From: Amycolatopsis pretoriensis | Lineage (GTDB): Bacteria > Actinomycetota > Actinomycetes > Mycobacteriales > Pseudonocardiaceae | Length of the DNA stretch: 64,000 nucleotides | NCBI RefSeq assembly: GCF_900107925.1 | Contig: NZ_FNUJ01000003.1 | Location: 930,001 to 994,000, forward strand | Reading direction: 5' to 3' | Shown: in pieces, positions 17,419-25,684 of the stretch | Numbering within the stretch: position 1 is the stretch's first letter | How the letters are laid out: every line of letters starts with the position of its first letter | The notes under the pieces: model-generated | The model's input: the letters and a program-made list of their open reading frames with translations, nothing else | What the model was told of the DNA's origin: nothing | The model's database searches: none | Made by a program: the position numbers and the translations under genes

Positions 17419-18156
17419 TCAGCCCGCGAAGTACGACCCCGGCGTGACGCCGACCGCGCGCCGGAACGCCGCCACGAACGCGCTCGCCGAGCTGTAGCCC
17501 ACCCGGTGCGCCACCGTCTCCAGCGGCGCCCCTTGGGCCAGCAACGGCAGCGACGCACGCAGCCGCACCTGCGTGCGCCAAGTCCCGAACGGCATCCGGC
17601 ACTCCCGCACGAAAATCCGGGCCAGAGTCCGCTCCGCCGCTCCGACGTCCCGGCCGAACTCCGCGAGACTCCGCGGGTCCGCCGGGTTCGCGACCACCGC
17701 TCGCTCGACGTCGCGGGCGCGTGCATCAACCGGGGACGGCACCACGATCGGCACCACGTCCAGGGGTTCCAGCAGGTCGAACGCCACCGCTTCGGCACGC
17801 AGCCGGGCCGCCGGGGCCACCCCGTCGCCGGTCAGGTACTCCAGGAGCTCGCGCAGCAATGGGCGGACCACCACCATCCGCGGCGTCGGCCACGACACCG
17901 GGGACAACGCGGGATCCGCGTAGATGCCGCGCAGCGCCGCCCGGCCGAGCGCGCCCGTGCGGTGCTGGATGCCCGCCGGCATCCACAGCGCGCGGGTCGG
18001 CGGGAGGACCCAGCCCACGTCGCCCGCCTTCACCGCGACGACGCCGCGGGCCGACCAGACCAGCTGGTGGACCGGGTGCTCGTGCCAGGGGAACCACGTG
18101 CCGGCGGGCAGGTCGACCTCGCCCAGCACCATGGCTTGGCTGTTTGGCGACATCAC
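17419..18156 (-). CDS. AraC-family transcriptional regulator with N-terminal cupin domain
   Basis: A 245-residue regulator. The N-terminal half is a cupin sensor (FPWHEHPVHQLVWSARG at about 22-38, then LPPTRALWMPAGIQHR). The C-terminal half is a two-helix-turn-helix AraC domain (about 160-243) with ERTLARIFVRECRMPFGTWR and the second-motif signature VAHRVGYSSASAFVAAFRRA. The GTG at 18156 is followed directly by an ATG at 18153; either fits, and a TAGCCT -10 (minus strand, 18162-18167) stands 5 or 8 nt before them. It belongs to the cupin/AraC group often placed next to exporter or metabolic genes. The divergent methyltransferase is the only obvious local target. Confidence 0.88.
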   Translation of the reverse strand: MMSPNSQAMVLGEVDLPAGTWFPWHEHPVHQLVWSARGVVAVKAGDVGWVLPPTRALWMPAGIQHRTGALGRAALRGIYADPALSPVSWPTPRMVVVRPLLRELLEYLTGDGVAPAARLRAEAVAFDLLEPLDVVPIVVPSPVDARARDVERAVVANPADPRSLAEFGRDVGAAERTLARIFVRECRMPFGTWRTQVRLRASLPLLAQGAPLETVAHRVGYSSASAFVAAFRRAVGVTPGSYFAG

Positions 18157-18161
18157 TTGGC

Positions 18162-18201
18162 AGGCTATCGGCTACCGGCCATCCGCGGGCCGAAATAGCG
18201 T
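18162..18201. promoter_or_regulatory. Divergent leaderless promoters (AraC regulator / methyltransferase)
   Basis: TAGCCT on the minus strand (18162-18167) serves the AraC gene. TAGCGT on the plus strand (18196-18201) ends 7 nt before the methyltransferase ATG at 18209. The two -10 elements are less than 30 bp apart, so the -35 regions overlap. Confidence 0.55.
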
Positions 18202-18208
18202 CGAACGC

Positions 18209-18778
18209 ATGCCGATGAACCTGATCCACCGCAAGATCTGCAGCTCGGAGAAGTGGGCGGCCACCGTCGAGGAGCGCCTGACGCCGTGGCTGAAGCAGCG
18301 CGACCTCGGTGACGACGTCCTCGAGATCGGGCCCGGCTTCGGCGCCACCACGAACGTGCTGCTCAAAGCGGTCCCGAAGCTGACGGTCCTGGAGATCGAC
18401 CACGCGTCGAGCGAGCTGCTGCGGGCGAAGTACGGCGACCGCTGCGACGTCGTCGAGGGCAGCGGCGCGGAGATGCCGTTCGACGCGAACCGGTTCTCCG
18501 CCGTCGTCTGCTTCACGATGCTGCACCACGTGTCGACGAAGGAGCTGCAGGACGCGATCTTCGCCGAGGCCGCGCGGGTCCTGCGCCCGGGCGGCACGTA
18601 CTGCGGCAGCGACGGCCAGCTCAACCTCAGGTTCCGCCTGCTGCACCTCGGCGACACGATGAACGTCGTCGACGCGGGGACGTTCCCCGCGCGCCTGGAG
18701 AAGGCGGGCTTCGAGCAGGTGAAGATCCAGCACCACCCGAAGGAACTGCTGATCTTCGAGGCCGTGAAGCCCGCTTAA
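18209..18778 (+). CDS. Class I SAM-dependent methyltransferase (Methyltransf_11-type)
   Basis: A 189-residue small-molecule-type methyltransferase. The SAM-binding motif I is VLEIGPGFGATTNVLL (about residues 36-51). The acidic end of strand 2 is VLEIDHASSELL, motif post-II is EMPFDANRFSAVVCFTMLHHV, and motif III is EAARVLRPGGTYCGSDG. The frame is open much further upstream, but the ATG at 18209 is preferred because a TAGCGT -10 lies 7 nt before it and family members begin MxxHRxIC. The substrate is unknown. Its 3' end overlaps the convergent kinase gene by 4 bases. Confidence 0.82.
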   Translation: MPMNLIHRKICSSEKWAATVEERLTPWLKQRDLGDDVLEIGPGFGATTNVLLKAVPKLTVLEIDHASSELLRAKYGDRCDVVEGSGAEMPFDANRFSAVVCFTMLHHVSTKELQDAIFAEAARVLRPGGTYCGSDGQLNLRFRLLHLGDTMNVVDAGTFPARLEKAGFEQVKIQHHPKELLIFEAVKPA

Positions 18779-20538
18779 CGACGGGGCAGCTGGTTCCCCG
18801 GCTGGCGCGGCACCACCCGCGTCACCGGGCCGTCGGCCGACTTGCCGGCCCGCGACAGCCACCCCTCGACCTCGCGCCGCACGGCGTTCAGCGTCGGACG
18901 CCGGCGCGGTTCCGGGTCCAGCGACGCCGCCAGCAGCCGCGCGTGCGCGCTTCGCTGGGGCAGCCGCGTCACCGGTTCGGCCCGCGCCGCCGCCATCAGG
19001 GCCGCCATCGGGGTCTCCCGAGTACCCCGCGGGGGCTGGCCGGACAGGGCGTAGCTGATCGTCGCCGCCAGCTGCCACGCATCCGACGCCGGGGACGCCG
19101 TCGCGCCCATCGCCTGCTCGGGGGCCACGAAGTCCGGCGTGCCGATCATCATGCCGGTCGCCGTCATCTTCGAGTCGCCCTGGCTGCGGGCGATGCCGAA
19201 GTCGATCAGGTGGGCCAGGCCGCTCGGGTCGAGGATGACGTTCGACGGCTTGATGTCGCGGTGCAGGACGCCCTTCTCGTGCGCCGCCGCCAGCGCGCCC
19301 GCCATCGTCGCCCAGAGGCGGCCGGCCGCGACGTCGTCGAGCGGGCCCTGGCCGTCGACCAGCTCGGCCAGCGGCCGGCCCTCGAGGTACTCCATGACCA
19401 GCGCGAGCCCGTCCGGCTCCTCGGCCAGGTCGTACACCTTGACGCAGTTCGGGTGGCTGACCACGGCCAGCGCGCGGGCCTCGCGCTGCATGCGCTCGGC
19501 GGTGTCGCGGTCCGGGGCGTGCGCGATCTTCAGCGCGACCGTGCGGTTGAGCTGGGTGTCGACGGCCTGCCAGACCGTGCCGAACCCGCCCGCGCCGAGC
19601 TGCTTGACGCGGCGGTAGCGGCTGCCGCCGGCGTTGCGCGAGCCGGGCGGCGGCGGGATCGGGCCCGGCGCCGCGGCCAGCGCGCCGGCCATCGGCGGCG
19701 GCTCGGGCGCGGCCGCCAGCGCCGTCTTCGGGTACGGCCGGTTGACCGGCGGCGGGGGCGGCGGAGGCGGGGTCGGGCGCGGCTGGACCTGCGACGGCGG
19801 CGGGCCCGGCGGCTGCTCGTCGCGGCGCGGCGGCGCGTCCGACCGGTTGATGACCGACCACGGCGGCGGCCCGACCATCGCGACCGGGATCAGGCCCAGC
19901 ACGCTGAACGGCAGGAAGCCCAGGAAGAAGTGCAGGGCGGTGTTGGCCTCCATGCCGACGCTGAACGCGAGCATCGCGGCGAACGGGATCCAGAAGAACC
20001 GCGACGGCCACTTCGGGCCGCGGCGAAAGGCGGTACGGCCCTGCAGCATCACGAACAGCAGCGAGCCGGCGGCCAGGACGATGAACGCCAGCAGGTACAC
20101 GAAGAACGGGAGGTCGTCGGCGCCCGTGCTGCGGGACGAAAAGACGTCGAAGACGGTCTGCCGGCCGCCCAGGTAGTCCACCTGGGAATCGACCCAGCAG
20201 CCGCCGGGGCCGCGCAGCGTCGAGAGCTCGTTCGCCGACAGGCCGGTCTTCTGCTTGGCGAACGCCGACCGGAAGACGCCCGACACGCCGTTGGACAGCA
20301 GCCAGGGCAGCACCAGCGCGCTGACCAGGCCGATCGCGCCGAAGATCCCCAGCGTCGTGGCGTCGTAGCGGTTGCCGGTGCCCTTCCGGATGATCGACAC
20401 GGCCAGCGCGCCGGCCGGCGGGATCAGCGCGACGAGCGCGCCGGCCGCACTCGTGGCCCACACCCAGTCGCCGGGGCAGAAGCCCGGGCCGAACAAGGAA
20501 TGGGCTAGCGAGAGCAACGCGCTCGCGAGTCCGTTCAC
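18775..20538 (-). CDS. Membrane serine/threonine protein kinase with N-terminal transmembrane domain
   Basis: A 587-residue Ser/Thr kinase. About five hydrophobic segments fill residues 1-225. A proline-rich linker (about 235-300, including a run of eight prolines) follows, and the catalytic domain is C-terminal (about 307-565). Kinase motifs are intact: GAGGFGTVW glycine loop, VALKIA lysine, catalytic HRDIKPSN, DFGIA, and APE (VAPEQAMG). This is the reverse of the common PknB layout, where the kinase is N-terminal and one membrane helix leads to extracellular PASTA repeats; no PASTA domain is present. The start is a GTG with GAGGGGAG about 8 nt upstream. The N-terminal membrane unit, with an extracytoplasmic loop around residues 85-140, may sense a ligand or membrane state. 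Confidence 0.9.
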   Translation of the reverse strand: MNGLASALLSLAHSLFGPGFCPGDWVWATSAAGALVALIPPAGALAVSIIRKGTGNRYDATTLGIFGAIGLVSALVLPWLLSNGVSGVFRSAFAKQKTGLSANELSTLRGPGGCWVDSQVDYLGGRQTVFDVFSSRSTGADDLPFFVYLLAFIVLAAGSLLFVMLQGRTAFRRGPKWPSRFFWIPFAAMLAFSVGMEANTALHFFLGFLPFSVLGLIPVAMVGPPPWSVINRSDAPPRRDEQPPGPPPSQVQPRPTPPPPPPPPVNRPYPKTALAAAPEPPPMAGALAAAPGPIPPPPGSRNAGGSRYRRVKQLGAGGFGTVWQAVDTQLNRTVALKIAHAPDRDTAERMQREARALAVVSHPNCVKVYDLAEEPDGLALVMEYLEGRPLAELVDGQGPLDDVAAGRLWATMAGALAAAHEKGVLHRDIKPSNVILDPSGLAHLIDFGIARSQGDSKMTATGMMIGTPDFVAPEQAMGATASPASDAWQLAATISYALSGQPPRGTRETPMAALMAAARAEPVTRLPQRSAHARLLAASLDPEPRRRPTLNAVRREVEGWLSRAGKSADGPVTRVVPRQPGNQLPRR

Positions 20539-20724
20539 CGCCGGGCTCCCCTCACTGTCCGTGTTCTCTCGGTACCGTCACGCGGTGTTTTCCCGCGGTC
20601 CAGCTTAGGACGCTCCCGGCTGCCGTTGGGTTGCCGGGTCTTCAGCGTGCCCGGAATCCGGCGAGCCCGCCGCTCCCGCGTCATGATGGGGGCCGGTGCG
20701 GACGATCGACGCGAGGGAGCGGCA

Positions 20725-22599
20725 ATGGGCGCGTACTCCGAGGCCTACCGGCGCAGCCTGACGGACCCGGAAGCGTTTTGGCTGGCCGCGGCGGAAAAAA
20801 TCAGCTGGGCGAAGGCGCCGGAACGGGCCTTGGACACCTCGAACCCGCCCTTCTACCGCTGGTTCCCGGACGGCGAATTGAACACGTCGTACAACGCGCT
20901 CGACCGGCACGTCGAGGCCGGCCGCGGCGCTCAGGCCGCACTGATCTGGGACTCGCCCGTGACCGGACAGCAACGGACGTACAGCTACGAGGAGCTCCGG
21001 GACACGGTCGCGCGGTTCGCCGGCGCGCTCGGCTCCCTGGGGGTCACCAAGGGTGACCGCGTGATCATCTACCTGCCGATGGTGCCCGAAGCGGCGATCG
21101 CGATGCTGGCCTGCGCGCGGATCGGCGCGGTGCACTCGGTGGTCTTCGGCGGCTTCGCGCCGAAGGAGCTGGCGGCGCGGATCGAGGACGCGAAGCCCAA
21201 GGTGATCCTGGCGGCGTCCTGCGGCATCGAGCCGACGCGGGTCGTCGAGTACAAGCCGATCATCGACGCCGCCCTGGAGATGACCGAGCACCAGCCGGAC
21301 CACGTCGTCGTGCTGCAGCGCGAGCAGGCCCCGGCCGAGCCGGCCAAGCGCGACCTCGACTGGCGCGAGCTGGCGGCGAACGCCGATCCGGCCGACCCGG
21401 TGCCGGTCGCGGCCACCGACCCGCTCTACATCCTCTACACGTCCGGGACCACCGGGAAGCCGAAGGGCGTCGTCCGCGACACGGGCGGCCACGCCGTCGC
21501 GCTCGCCTACTCGATGGACGCCGTCTACGACGTCCACGCCGGCGACACCTGGTGGACCGCGTCCGACGTCGGCTGGGTCGTCGGGCACTCCTACATCGTG
21601 TACGCGCCGCTGCTGGTCGGGGCGACTTCGGTCATGTACGAGGGCAAGCCGGTCGGGACGCCGGACGCGGGTGCGTTCTGGCGGGTCATCGCCGAGCACG
21701 GCGTCCAGGCGCTGTTCACCGCGCCGACCGCGCTGCGGGCCATCAAGAAGGTCGACCCGGACGCCCGCGAACTGGAGAAGCACGACCTGAAGGCGTTCAA
21801 GACGCTCTTCATGGCCGGCGAGCGGCTCGACCCGGAGACCTACCACTGGGCGCACGAGAAGCTCGGCACGCCGGTGATCGACCACTGGTGGCAGACCGAA
21901 ACCGGCTGGCCGATCGCGGCCAACCTCCGCGGCCTGGAGCCGATGGACGTGAAGCCGGGCTCCGCGACCAAGCCCGTCCCCGGCTGGGACGTCCGCATCC
22001 TCGACCAGGCGGGCGACGAGCTGCCGGCCGGCCGCGAAGGCGCCATCACCGTCAAGCTGCCGCTGCCGCCGGGCTCGCTCCCGACGCTGTGGGGCGACGA
22101 CGAGCGCTACCGCGAGGCCTACCTCTCCCGCTACGACGGCCACTACCTCACCGGCGACTCCGGTTACCTCGACGAGGACGGCTACCTCTTCGTCATGGGC
22201 CGCACCGACGACGTCATCAACGTCGCCGGGCACCGGCTTTCGACGGGATCGATGGAGGCCGTGCTGGCCTCGCACCCGGCCGTCGCCGAGTGCGCCGTCA
22301 TCGGCGTCGCCGACCAGCTCAAGGGCCAGCTCCCCCGCGGGTTCGTCGTGCTCAAGGCGGGCGCGGACATCCCTTCGGAGCAACTGCGGGACGAACTGGT
22401 GGCGCTGGTGCGCCGGGACATCGGCCCGGTCGCCGCGTTCCGCGATGTGTCCATTGTGGACGCGCTGCCGAAGACGCGGTCCGGGAAGATCCTGCGCAAG
22501 ACCATGCGCGCGATCGCCGACGGCCGCGACGAGGCCGTGCCGTCCACGATCGAGGACCCGAGCGTCCTGGACGCCATCCGCGCCGCCCTCCGCGACTAA
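20725..22599 (+). CDS. prpE: Propionyl-CoA synthetase (acyl-CoA synthetase, AMP-forming)
   Basis: A 624-residue AMP-forming ligase that activates propionate (or acetate) to its CoA thioester. The ATG at 20725 is chosen because GAGGGAG lies 7 nt upstream and the protein then begins YSEAYRRSLTDPEAFW, as in PrpE proteins. Motifs: RWFPDGELNTSYNALDRHV near residue 45, CARIGAVHSVVFGGFA, the phosphate loop YTSGTTGKPKGVV (about 237-249), WWQTETGWP, and the hinge and C-terminal lysine regions GRTDDVINVAGHRLSTG and KTRSGKILRKTMR. The catalytic lysine in that last motif is a known acetylation target in the family. PrpE is favoured over Acs by the DRHVEAGRG and CGIEPTRVVEYKP stretches. A palindrome follows 2 bases after the stop. 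Confidence 0.92.
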   Translation: MGAYSEAYRRSLTDPEAFWLAAAEKISWAKAPERALDTSNPPFYRWFPDGELNTSYNALDRHVEAGRGAQAALIWDSPVTGQQRTYSYEELRDTVARFAGALGSLGVTKGDRVIIYLPMVPEAAIAMLACARIGAVHSVVFGGFAPKELAARIEDAKPKVILAASCGIEPTRVVEYKPIIDAALEMTEHQPDHVVVLQREQAPAEPAKRDLDWRELAANADPADPVPVAATDPLYILYTSGTTGKPKGVVRDTGGHAVALAYSMDAVYDVHAGDTWWTASDVGWVVGHSYIVYAPLLVGATSVMYEGKPVGTPDAGAFWRVIAEHGVQALFTAPTALRAIKKVDPDARELEKHDLKAFKTLFMAGERLDPETYHWAHEKLGTPVIDHWWQTETGWPIAANLRGLEPMDVKPGSATKPVPGWDVRILDQAGDELPAGREGAITVKLPLPPGSLPTLWGDDERYREAYLSRYDGHYLTGDSGYLDEDGYLFVMGRTDDVINVAGHRLSTGSMEAVLASHPAVAECAVIGVADQLKGQLPRGFVVLKAGADIPSEQLRDELVALVRRDIGPVAAFRDVSIVDALPKTRSGKILRKTMRAIADGRDEAVPSTIEDPSVLDAIRAALRD

Positions 22600-22601
22600 G
22601 G

Positions 22602-22652
22602 CCGTGAATGGCACATTGAGGGCCTAAGTGTCCGTGAATGTGCCATTCACGG
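22602..22652. terminator. Palindrome downstream of prpE (GTGAATGGCACATT family)
   Basis: A 16-bp perfect inverted repeat, 22602-22617 and 22637-22652, with a 19-nt loop. The stem sequence CCGTGAATGGCACATT is the same as that of the hairpin at 24307-24367. It lies immediately behind prpE and about 90 bases before the hexosaminidase start, so terminator function for prpE is likely. Confidence 0.65.
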
Positions 22653-22695
22653 ACTTCGACAACCCTTCGTTAAGGACTGTTCCAAATGGCCCGGC

Positions 22696-22707
22696 TGGTC
22701 TGTACCT
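22696..22707 (+). promoter_or_regulatory. DasR-box-like (dre) site upstream of the hexosaminidase gene
   Basis: TGGTCTGTACCT, within GCTGGTCTGTACCTTT, matches the actinobacterial DasR consensus ACTGGTCTAGACCAGT at 11 of 16 positions, including the full TGGTCT half. It stands 32-43 bases before the start codon of a secreted GH20 enzyme, a classic DasR target family. Control by GlcNAc-phosphate through a DasR homolog is an inference; no dasR gene is in the window. Confidence 0.45.
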
Positions 22708-22738
22708 TTGGGAGGAGTCCCCGACCGGAGGTGCCCTG

Positions 22739-24304
22739 ATGCGCTTGTCCAGAGCCGTCTTGACCGCGGCGATCGTGAGTCTCACGGCCGTCGGAGTCCC
22801 CGCTGCGGCGGTGGCCGCGCCGGCCGCCCCGGAACGCAGCGTGACCGACGTCGTCCCGGCGCCCGTCTCGGCGAAGGCCGACCCGCGGGACGGCTTCAAG
22901 CTGACGCCGTTCACCGTGATCACCGCCGGCCGCGGCGCCGGCCAGGTCGCGGACTACCTGCGCGGCCTGCTGCGCCCGGCCACCGGCTACCCGCTGCCGG
23001 TCGTGCCGCACGCCGCCGGCCTGCCCGCGATTTCCCTGCAGCTGGGCCACGACTCCCGGATCGGCACCGAGGGTTACGAGCTGAAGGTCGCCCGCGACGG
23101 CGTCTCGCTCAAGGCCAACACCGCGGACGGGCTCTTCGAAGGCGTCCAGTCGCTGCGGCAGCTGCTGCCGTCGGCGATCGACGCGAAGCGTGTCCAGCAC
23201 CGGACGTGGACCGTCGCCGGCGGCACGATCCTCGACTACCCGCGCTTCGCCGAACGCGGCGCGATGCTCGACGTCGCCCGGCACTTCTTCAAGCCGGACC
23301 AGGTCAAGCGGTACCTCGACCAGATCGCCCAGTACAAGGTCAACACCCTGCACCTGCACCTCGCGGACGACCAGGGCTGGCGGATCGAGATCAAGAGCTG
23401 GCCGAAGCTCGCGACGGTCGGCGGCCTGACGGCCGTCGACGGCGACCCCGGCGGCTACTACACGCAGGCGCAGTACAAGGACATCGTCGCGTACGCGGCT
23501 TCGCGGCACATCACGGTGATCCCGGAGATCGACATGCCGGGCCACACGAACGCGGCGCAGTCGACGTACGCGGAGCTGAACTGCGACGGCAAGGCCGTCC
23601 CGGTCCGCACGGACACCGAGGTCGGCTACAGCTCGCTGTGCATCTCCTCGCCGATCACCTACAAGTTCGTCGAGGACGTCGTCCGCGAGCTGGCGGCCAT
23701 CACCCCCGGCCCGTACCTGCACATCGGCGGCGACGAAGCGCACTCGACGCCGCCCGCGGACTACATCGCGTTCGAGAAGAAGGTGCAGCCGATCGTCGCC
23801 AAGTACGGCAAGAAGGTCACCGGCTGGCACGAGATCGCGAAGTCGGACCCGCCCGCGTCGGCGGTCCCGCAGTACTGGGACTTCGGCGGCGACAACCCGA
23901 GTGTCGCGGCCGCCGCGGCGCGCGGCAGCAAGATCCTGATGTCGCCGGCGAACTACGCGTACCTGGACATGAAGTACGACGCTTCGACGCCGCTCGGCCA
24001 GGACTGGGCCGCGCTGATCGAGGTGCGCGACGGGTACAGCTGGGATCCGGCGTCGCTGGTGACCGGCGTCGGCGAGAAGCAGGTCGCGGGTGTCGAGGCG
24101 CCGCTGTGGACCGAGACGATCCGCACGAGCGCCGACATCGAGTACATGGCGTTCCCGCGGCTGCCGGGCATCGCGGAGATCGGCTGGTCCCCGAAGTCGA
24201 CGCACAACTGGGACGCCTACCGCGCGCGGCTGGCGAAGCAGAGCCCGCGCTGGGTGGCCCAGGGCATCAACTTCTACCGGAGCCCGCAGGTCGACTGGAA
24301 GTAG
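22739..24304 (+). CDS. Secreted beta-N-acetylhexosaminidase, GH20
   Basis: A 521-residue exported glycoside hydrolase that removes terminal N-acetyl-hexosamine from chitin or peptidoglycan fragments by substrate-assisted catalysis. The ATG at 22739 is preceded by GGAGG and begins a clear signal peptide ending AVAAPAAP near residue 30. An alpha/beta N-terminal GH20b domain (about 40-170) precedes the catalytic barrel. Landmarks: RGAMLDVARHFF, NTLHLHLADDQGWRIEIKSWP, PEIDMPGHTNA, the catalytic Asp332-Glu333 pair in HIGGDEAHST, and VEAPLWTETIRT near the C-terminus. Length and architecture are normal for the family. A DasR-like box lies upstream, and a 28-bp hairpin lies just downstream between it and the convergent regulator. 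Confidence 0.94.
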   Translation: MRLSRAVLTAAIVSLTAVGVPAAAVAAPAAPERSVTDVVPAPVSAKADPRDGFKLTPFTVITAGRGAGQVADYLRGLLRPATGYPLPVVPHAAGLPAISLQLGHDSRIGTEGYELKVARDGVSLKANTADGLFEGVQSLRQLLPSAIDAKRVQHRTWTVAGGTILDYPRFAERGAMLDVARHFFKPDQVKRYLDQIAQYKVNTLHLHLADDQGWRIEIKSWPKLATVGGLTAVDGDPGGYYTQAQYKDIVAYAASRHITVIPEIDMPGHTNAAQSTYAELNCDGKAVPVRTDTEVGYSSLCISSPITYKFVEDVVRELAAITPGPYLHIGGDEAHSTPPADYIAFEKKVQPIVAKYGKKVTGWHEIAKSDPPASAVPQYWDFGGDNPSVAAAAARGSKILMSPANYAYLDMKYDASTPLGQDWAALIEVRDGYSWDPASLVTGVGEKQVAGVEAPLWTETIRTSADIEYMAFPRLPGIAEIGWSPKSTHNWDAYRARLAKQSPRWVAQGINFYRSPQVDWK

Positions 24305-24306
24305 GT

Positions 24307-24367
24307 CAAAGCCGTGAATGGCACATTGAGGGACACTAAGTCCCTCAATGTGCCATTCACGGCTTTG
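24307..24367. terminator. Perfect 28-bp-stem hairpin between convergent genes
   Basis: The arms 24307-24334 and 24340-24367 are exactly complementary over 28 bp with a 5-nt loop. The sequence CCGTGAATGGCACATT is shared with the palindrome behind prpE. The element begins 2 bases after the hexosaminidase stop codon and contains the stop codon of the convergent TetR gene, a typical bidirectional terminator position. Confidence 0.75.
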
Positions 24368-24956
24368 GGGCCAGGCGGGCGTTGATCGCTCGTCTGGCCA
24401 GGGCGTAGGGCGCCGGGCCACCATTCAGCACCGCGTCGGCGTTGGCCGCCCTCCCCAGTGCGTGCAGTTCGAACGCCAGCACCTCCGGATCCGCGTCCAC
24501 CTGCCCCAGGGCAACCGCTTCGAGAGCTGTTTCCCGGATGAACGCGGCGAACGAGCCGCTCGCCGCCGCCACCGCGTCGTGGACCCGGCCGGGACGCGCG
24601 TCGAACTCGGCGCCGACGTTGAAGAAGAAACACCCGCCCGGGAAGACGCGGTTTTCCGAGTAGTCCAGCCAGTTCTCGCAGATCGCCCGCAGCCGCGGCA
24701 GGCCCGGGGGCAGGTCCAGGGAAGGCGTCACGACGTGCGACTCGAAAATGGTGAAAGCCGCCTCGATCGTCGCGAGCTGCAGCTCTTCCTTGGACCCGAA
24801 CAAGGCGAACACGCCGCTCTTGCTCAGCTCCAGTTCGGTGGCGAGCCGGCCGAGGGACAGCCCCTCCAGGCCGTCGACCGAAGCGACGTCCACCGCGCGG
24901 CGCAGCACCACGCGCCGGGTCGCGGCCCCGCGGGCGAGGCGGCCGTCAGCCGGCAC
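24357..24956 (-). CDS. TetR/AcrR-family transcriptional regulator
   Basis: A 199-residue TetR-family regulator. The helix-turn-helix occupies about residues 15-60 (ATRRVVLRRAVDVASVDGLEGLSLGRLA then ELSKSGVFALFGSKEELQLATIEAA). The ligand domain includes CFFFNVGAEFDARPGRVHDAV, as in the TetR_C_16 or YxaF-like group. Its start overlaps the end of the MOSC gene by 11 bases on the same strand, so the two are co-transcribed. An imperfect palindrome upstream of the MOSC gene is the likely autoregulatory operator. Confidence 0.85.
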   Translation of the reverse strand: MPADGRLARGAATRRVVLRRAVDVASVDGLEGLSLGRLATELELSKSGVFALFGSKEELQLATIEAAFTIFESHVVTPSLDLPPGLPRLRAICENWLDYSENRVFPGGCFFFNVGAEFDARPGRVHDAVAAASGSFAAFIRETALEAVALGQVDADPEVLAFELHALGRAANADAVLNGGPAPYALARRAINARLAPKP

Positions 24957-25629
24957 GCCGCGCCCGCCAGCGGTCCACAGTGGACTGGACGCCGGCGCTC
25001 CACTGCACCGCCAGTGCCGGCGTCGCCAGCACGCGGTCGGCGAAGTCCAGCGCCGCCTCGACGTGCTCCTCCGCCAGCTGCCCGTAGTTCGCGAAGGTGA
25101 TCACGTACACCTCGGCGACCGTCGGCCCGTCCGCGCGTTCGACGAGCTCGAGCGCGCCGGACGTCGGCACGACACCCGGCCGCAGCACCCGCAGGTACCA
25201 GCCGCTGCGCCCGGAGTCGATCATCGCCGGGGTGATGTCCTTGCGGCCGGTCTTCATCGCGAGCTTGTAGCACGGCGACCGCGGCTGCGAGACCTGCACG
25301 AGCGCGTCACCCCAGGCCCAGACGTCCCCGATCCGCACGTCGTCCTCGGTGAGCCCGGACAGCGAGACGTTCTCGCCGAAGTCGGCCGTCGAAACCTCGA
25401 AGCCGTCCTCGCGCCAGGTCGCGTAGTGCTCGGCCGGGTAGACGTAGACCGCCTTGTCGGGGCCGCCGTGCACGGTCAGGTCCGCCTGCCGGTCGCCGTC
25501 GAGGTTCAGCTCGGACAGCTTCAGCTCCGGCGCCGTGACCAGCGCCTTCGTGATCCCGCTGAGCACCGGCAGTTCGCGCCGGTACCCCAGGACGCTCGGT
25601 TCCCCCACGTAGACGCTGTCGACGTTCAT
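24946..25629 (-). CDS. MOSC-domain protein (YiiM-like)
   Basis: A 227-residue protein made almost entirely of a MOSC domain, the fold that carries sulfur or molybdenum-cofactor chemistry in molybdenum-dependent N-hydroxylated-compound reduction. Signatures: DRQADLTVHGGPDKAVYVYPAEHYATW (about 51-77), FGENVSLSG, RIGDVWAWGDALVQVSQPRSPCYKL with the conserved cysteine (about 117-141), and SGWYLRVLRPG. The start is the ATG at 25629; the open frame upstream has no coding character. It is the first gene of a two-gene unit with the TetR regulator, divergent from the M20 peptidase gene. Confidence 0.87.
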   Translation of the reverse strand: MNVDSVYVGEPSVLGYRRELPVLSGITKALVTAPELKLSELNLDGDRQADLTVHGGPDKAVYVYPAEHYATWREDGFEVSTADFGENVSLSGLTEDDVRIGDVWAWGDALVQVSQPRSPCYKLAMKTGRKDITPAMIDSGRSGWYLRVLRPGVVPTSGALELVERADGPTVAEVYVITFANYGQLAEEHVEAALDFADRVLATPALAVQWSAGVQSTVDRWRARRAG

Positions 25630-25644
25630 ACCCACGAAGATAGC

Positions 25645-25677
25645 ACGACCGTTCGTATAGTTTTCGCCCTTTAGGCT
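25645..25677. promoter_or_regulatory. Candidate TetR operator and leaderless promoter of the M20 peptidase
   Basis: ACGACCGTTCGT (25645-25656) is an imperfect palindrome matching its own complement at 10 of 12 positions, of the ACGANCGNTCGT type seen with TetR proteins. TAGGCT (25672-25677) is a TANNNT -10 ending 7 nt before the peptidase ATG. The operator lies where it could affect both divergent promoters. Confidence 0.5.
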
Positions 25678-25684
25678 GGCGGCC

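Noticed and set aside
18775-20538. Assignment of the kinase as PknB
   Set aside because: The domain order is reversed and PASTA repeats are missing.
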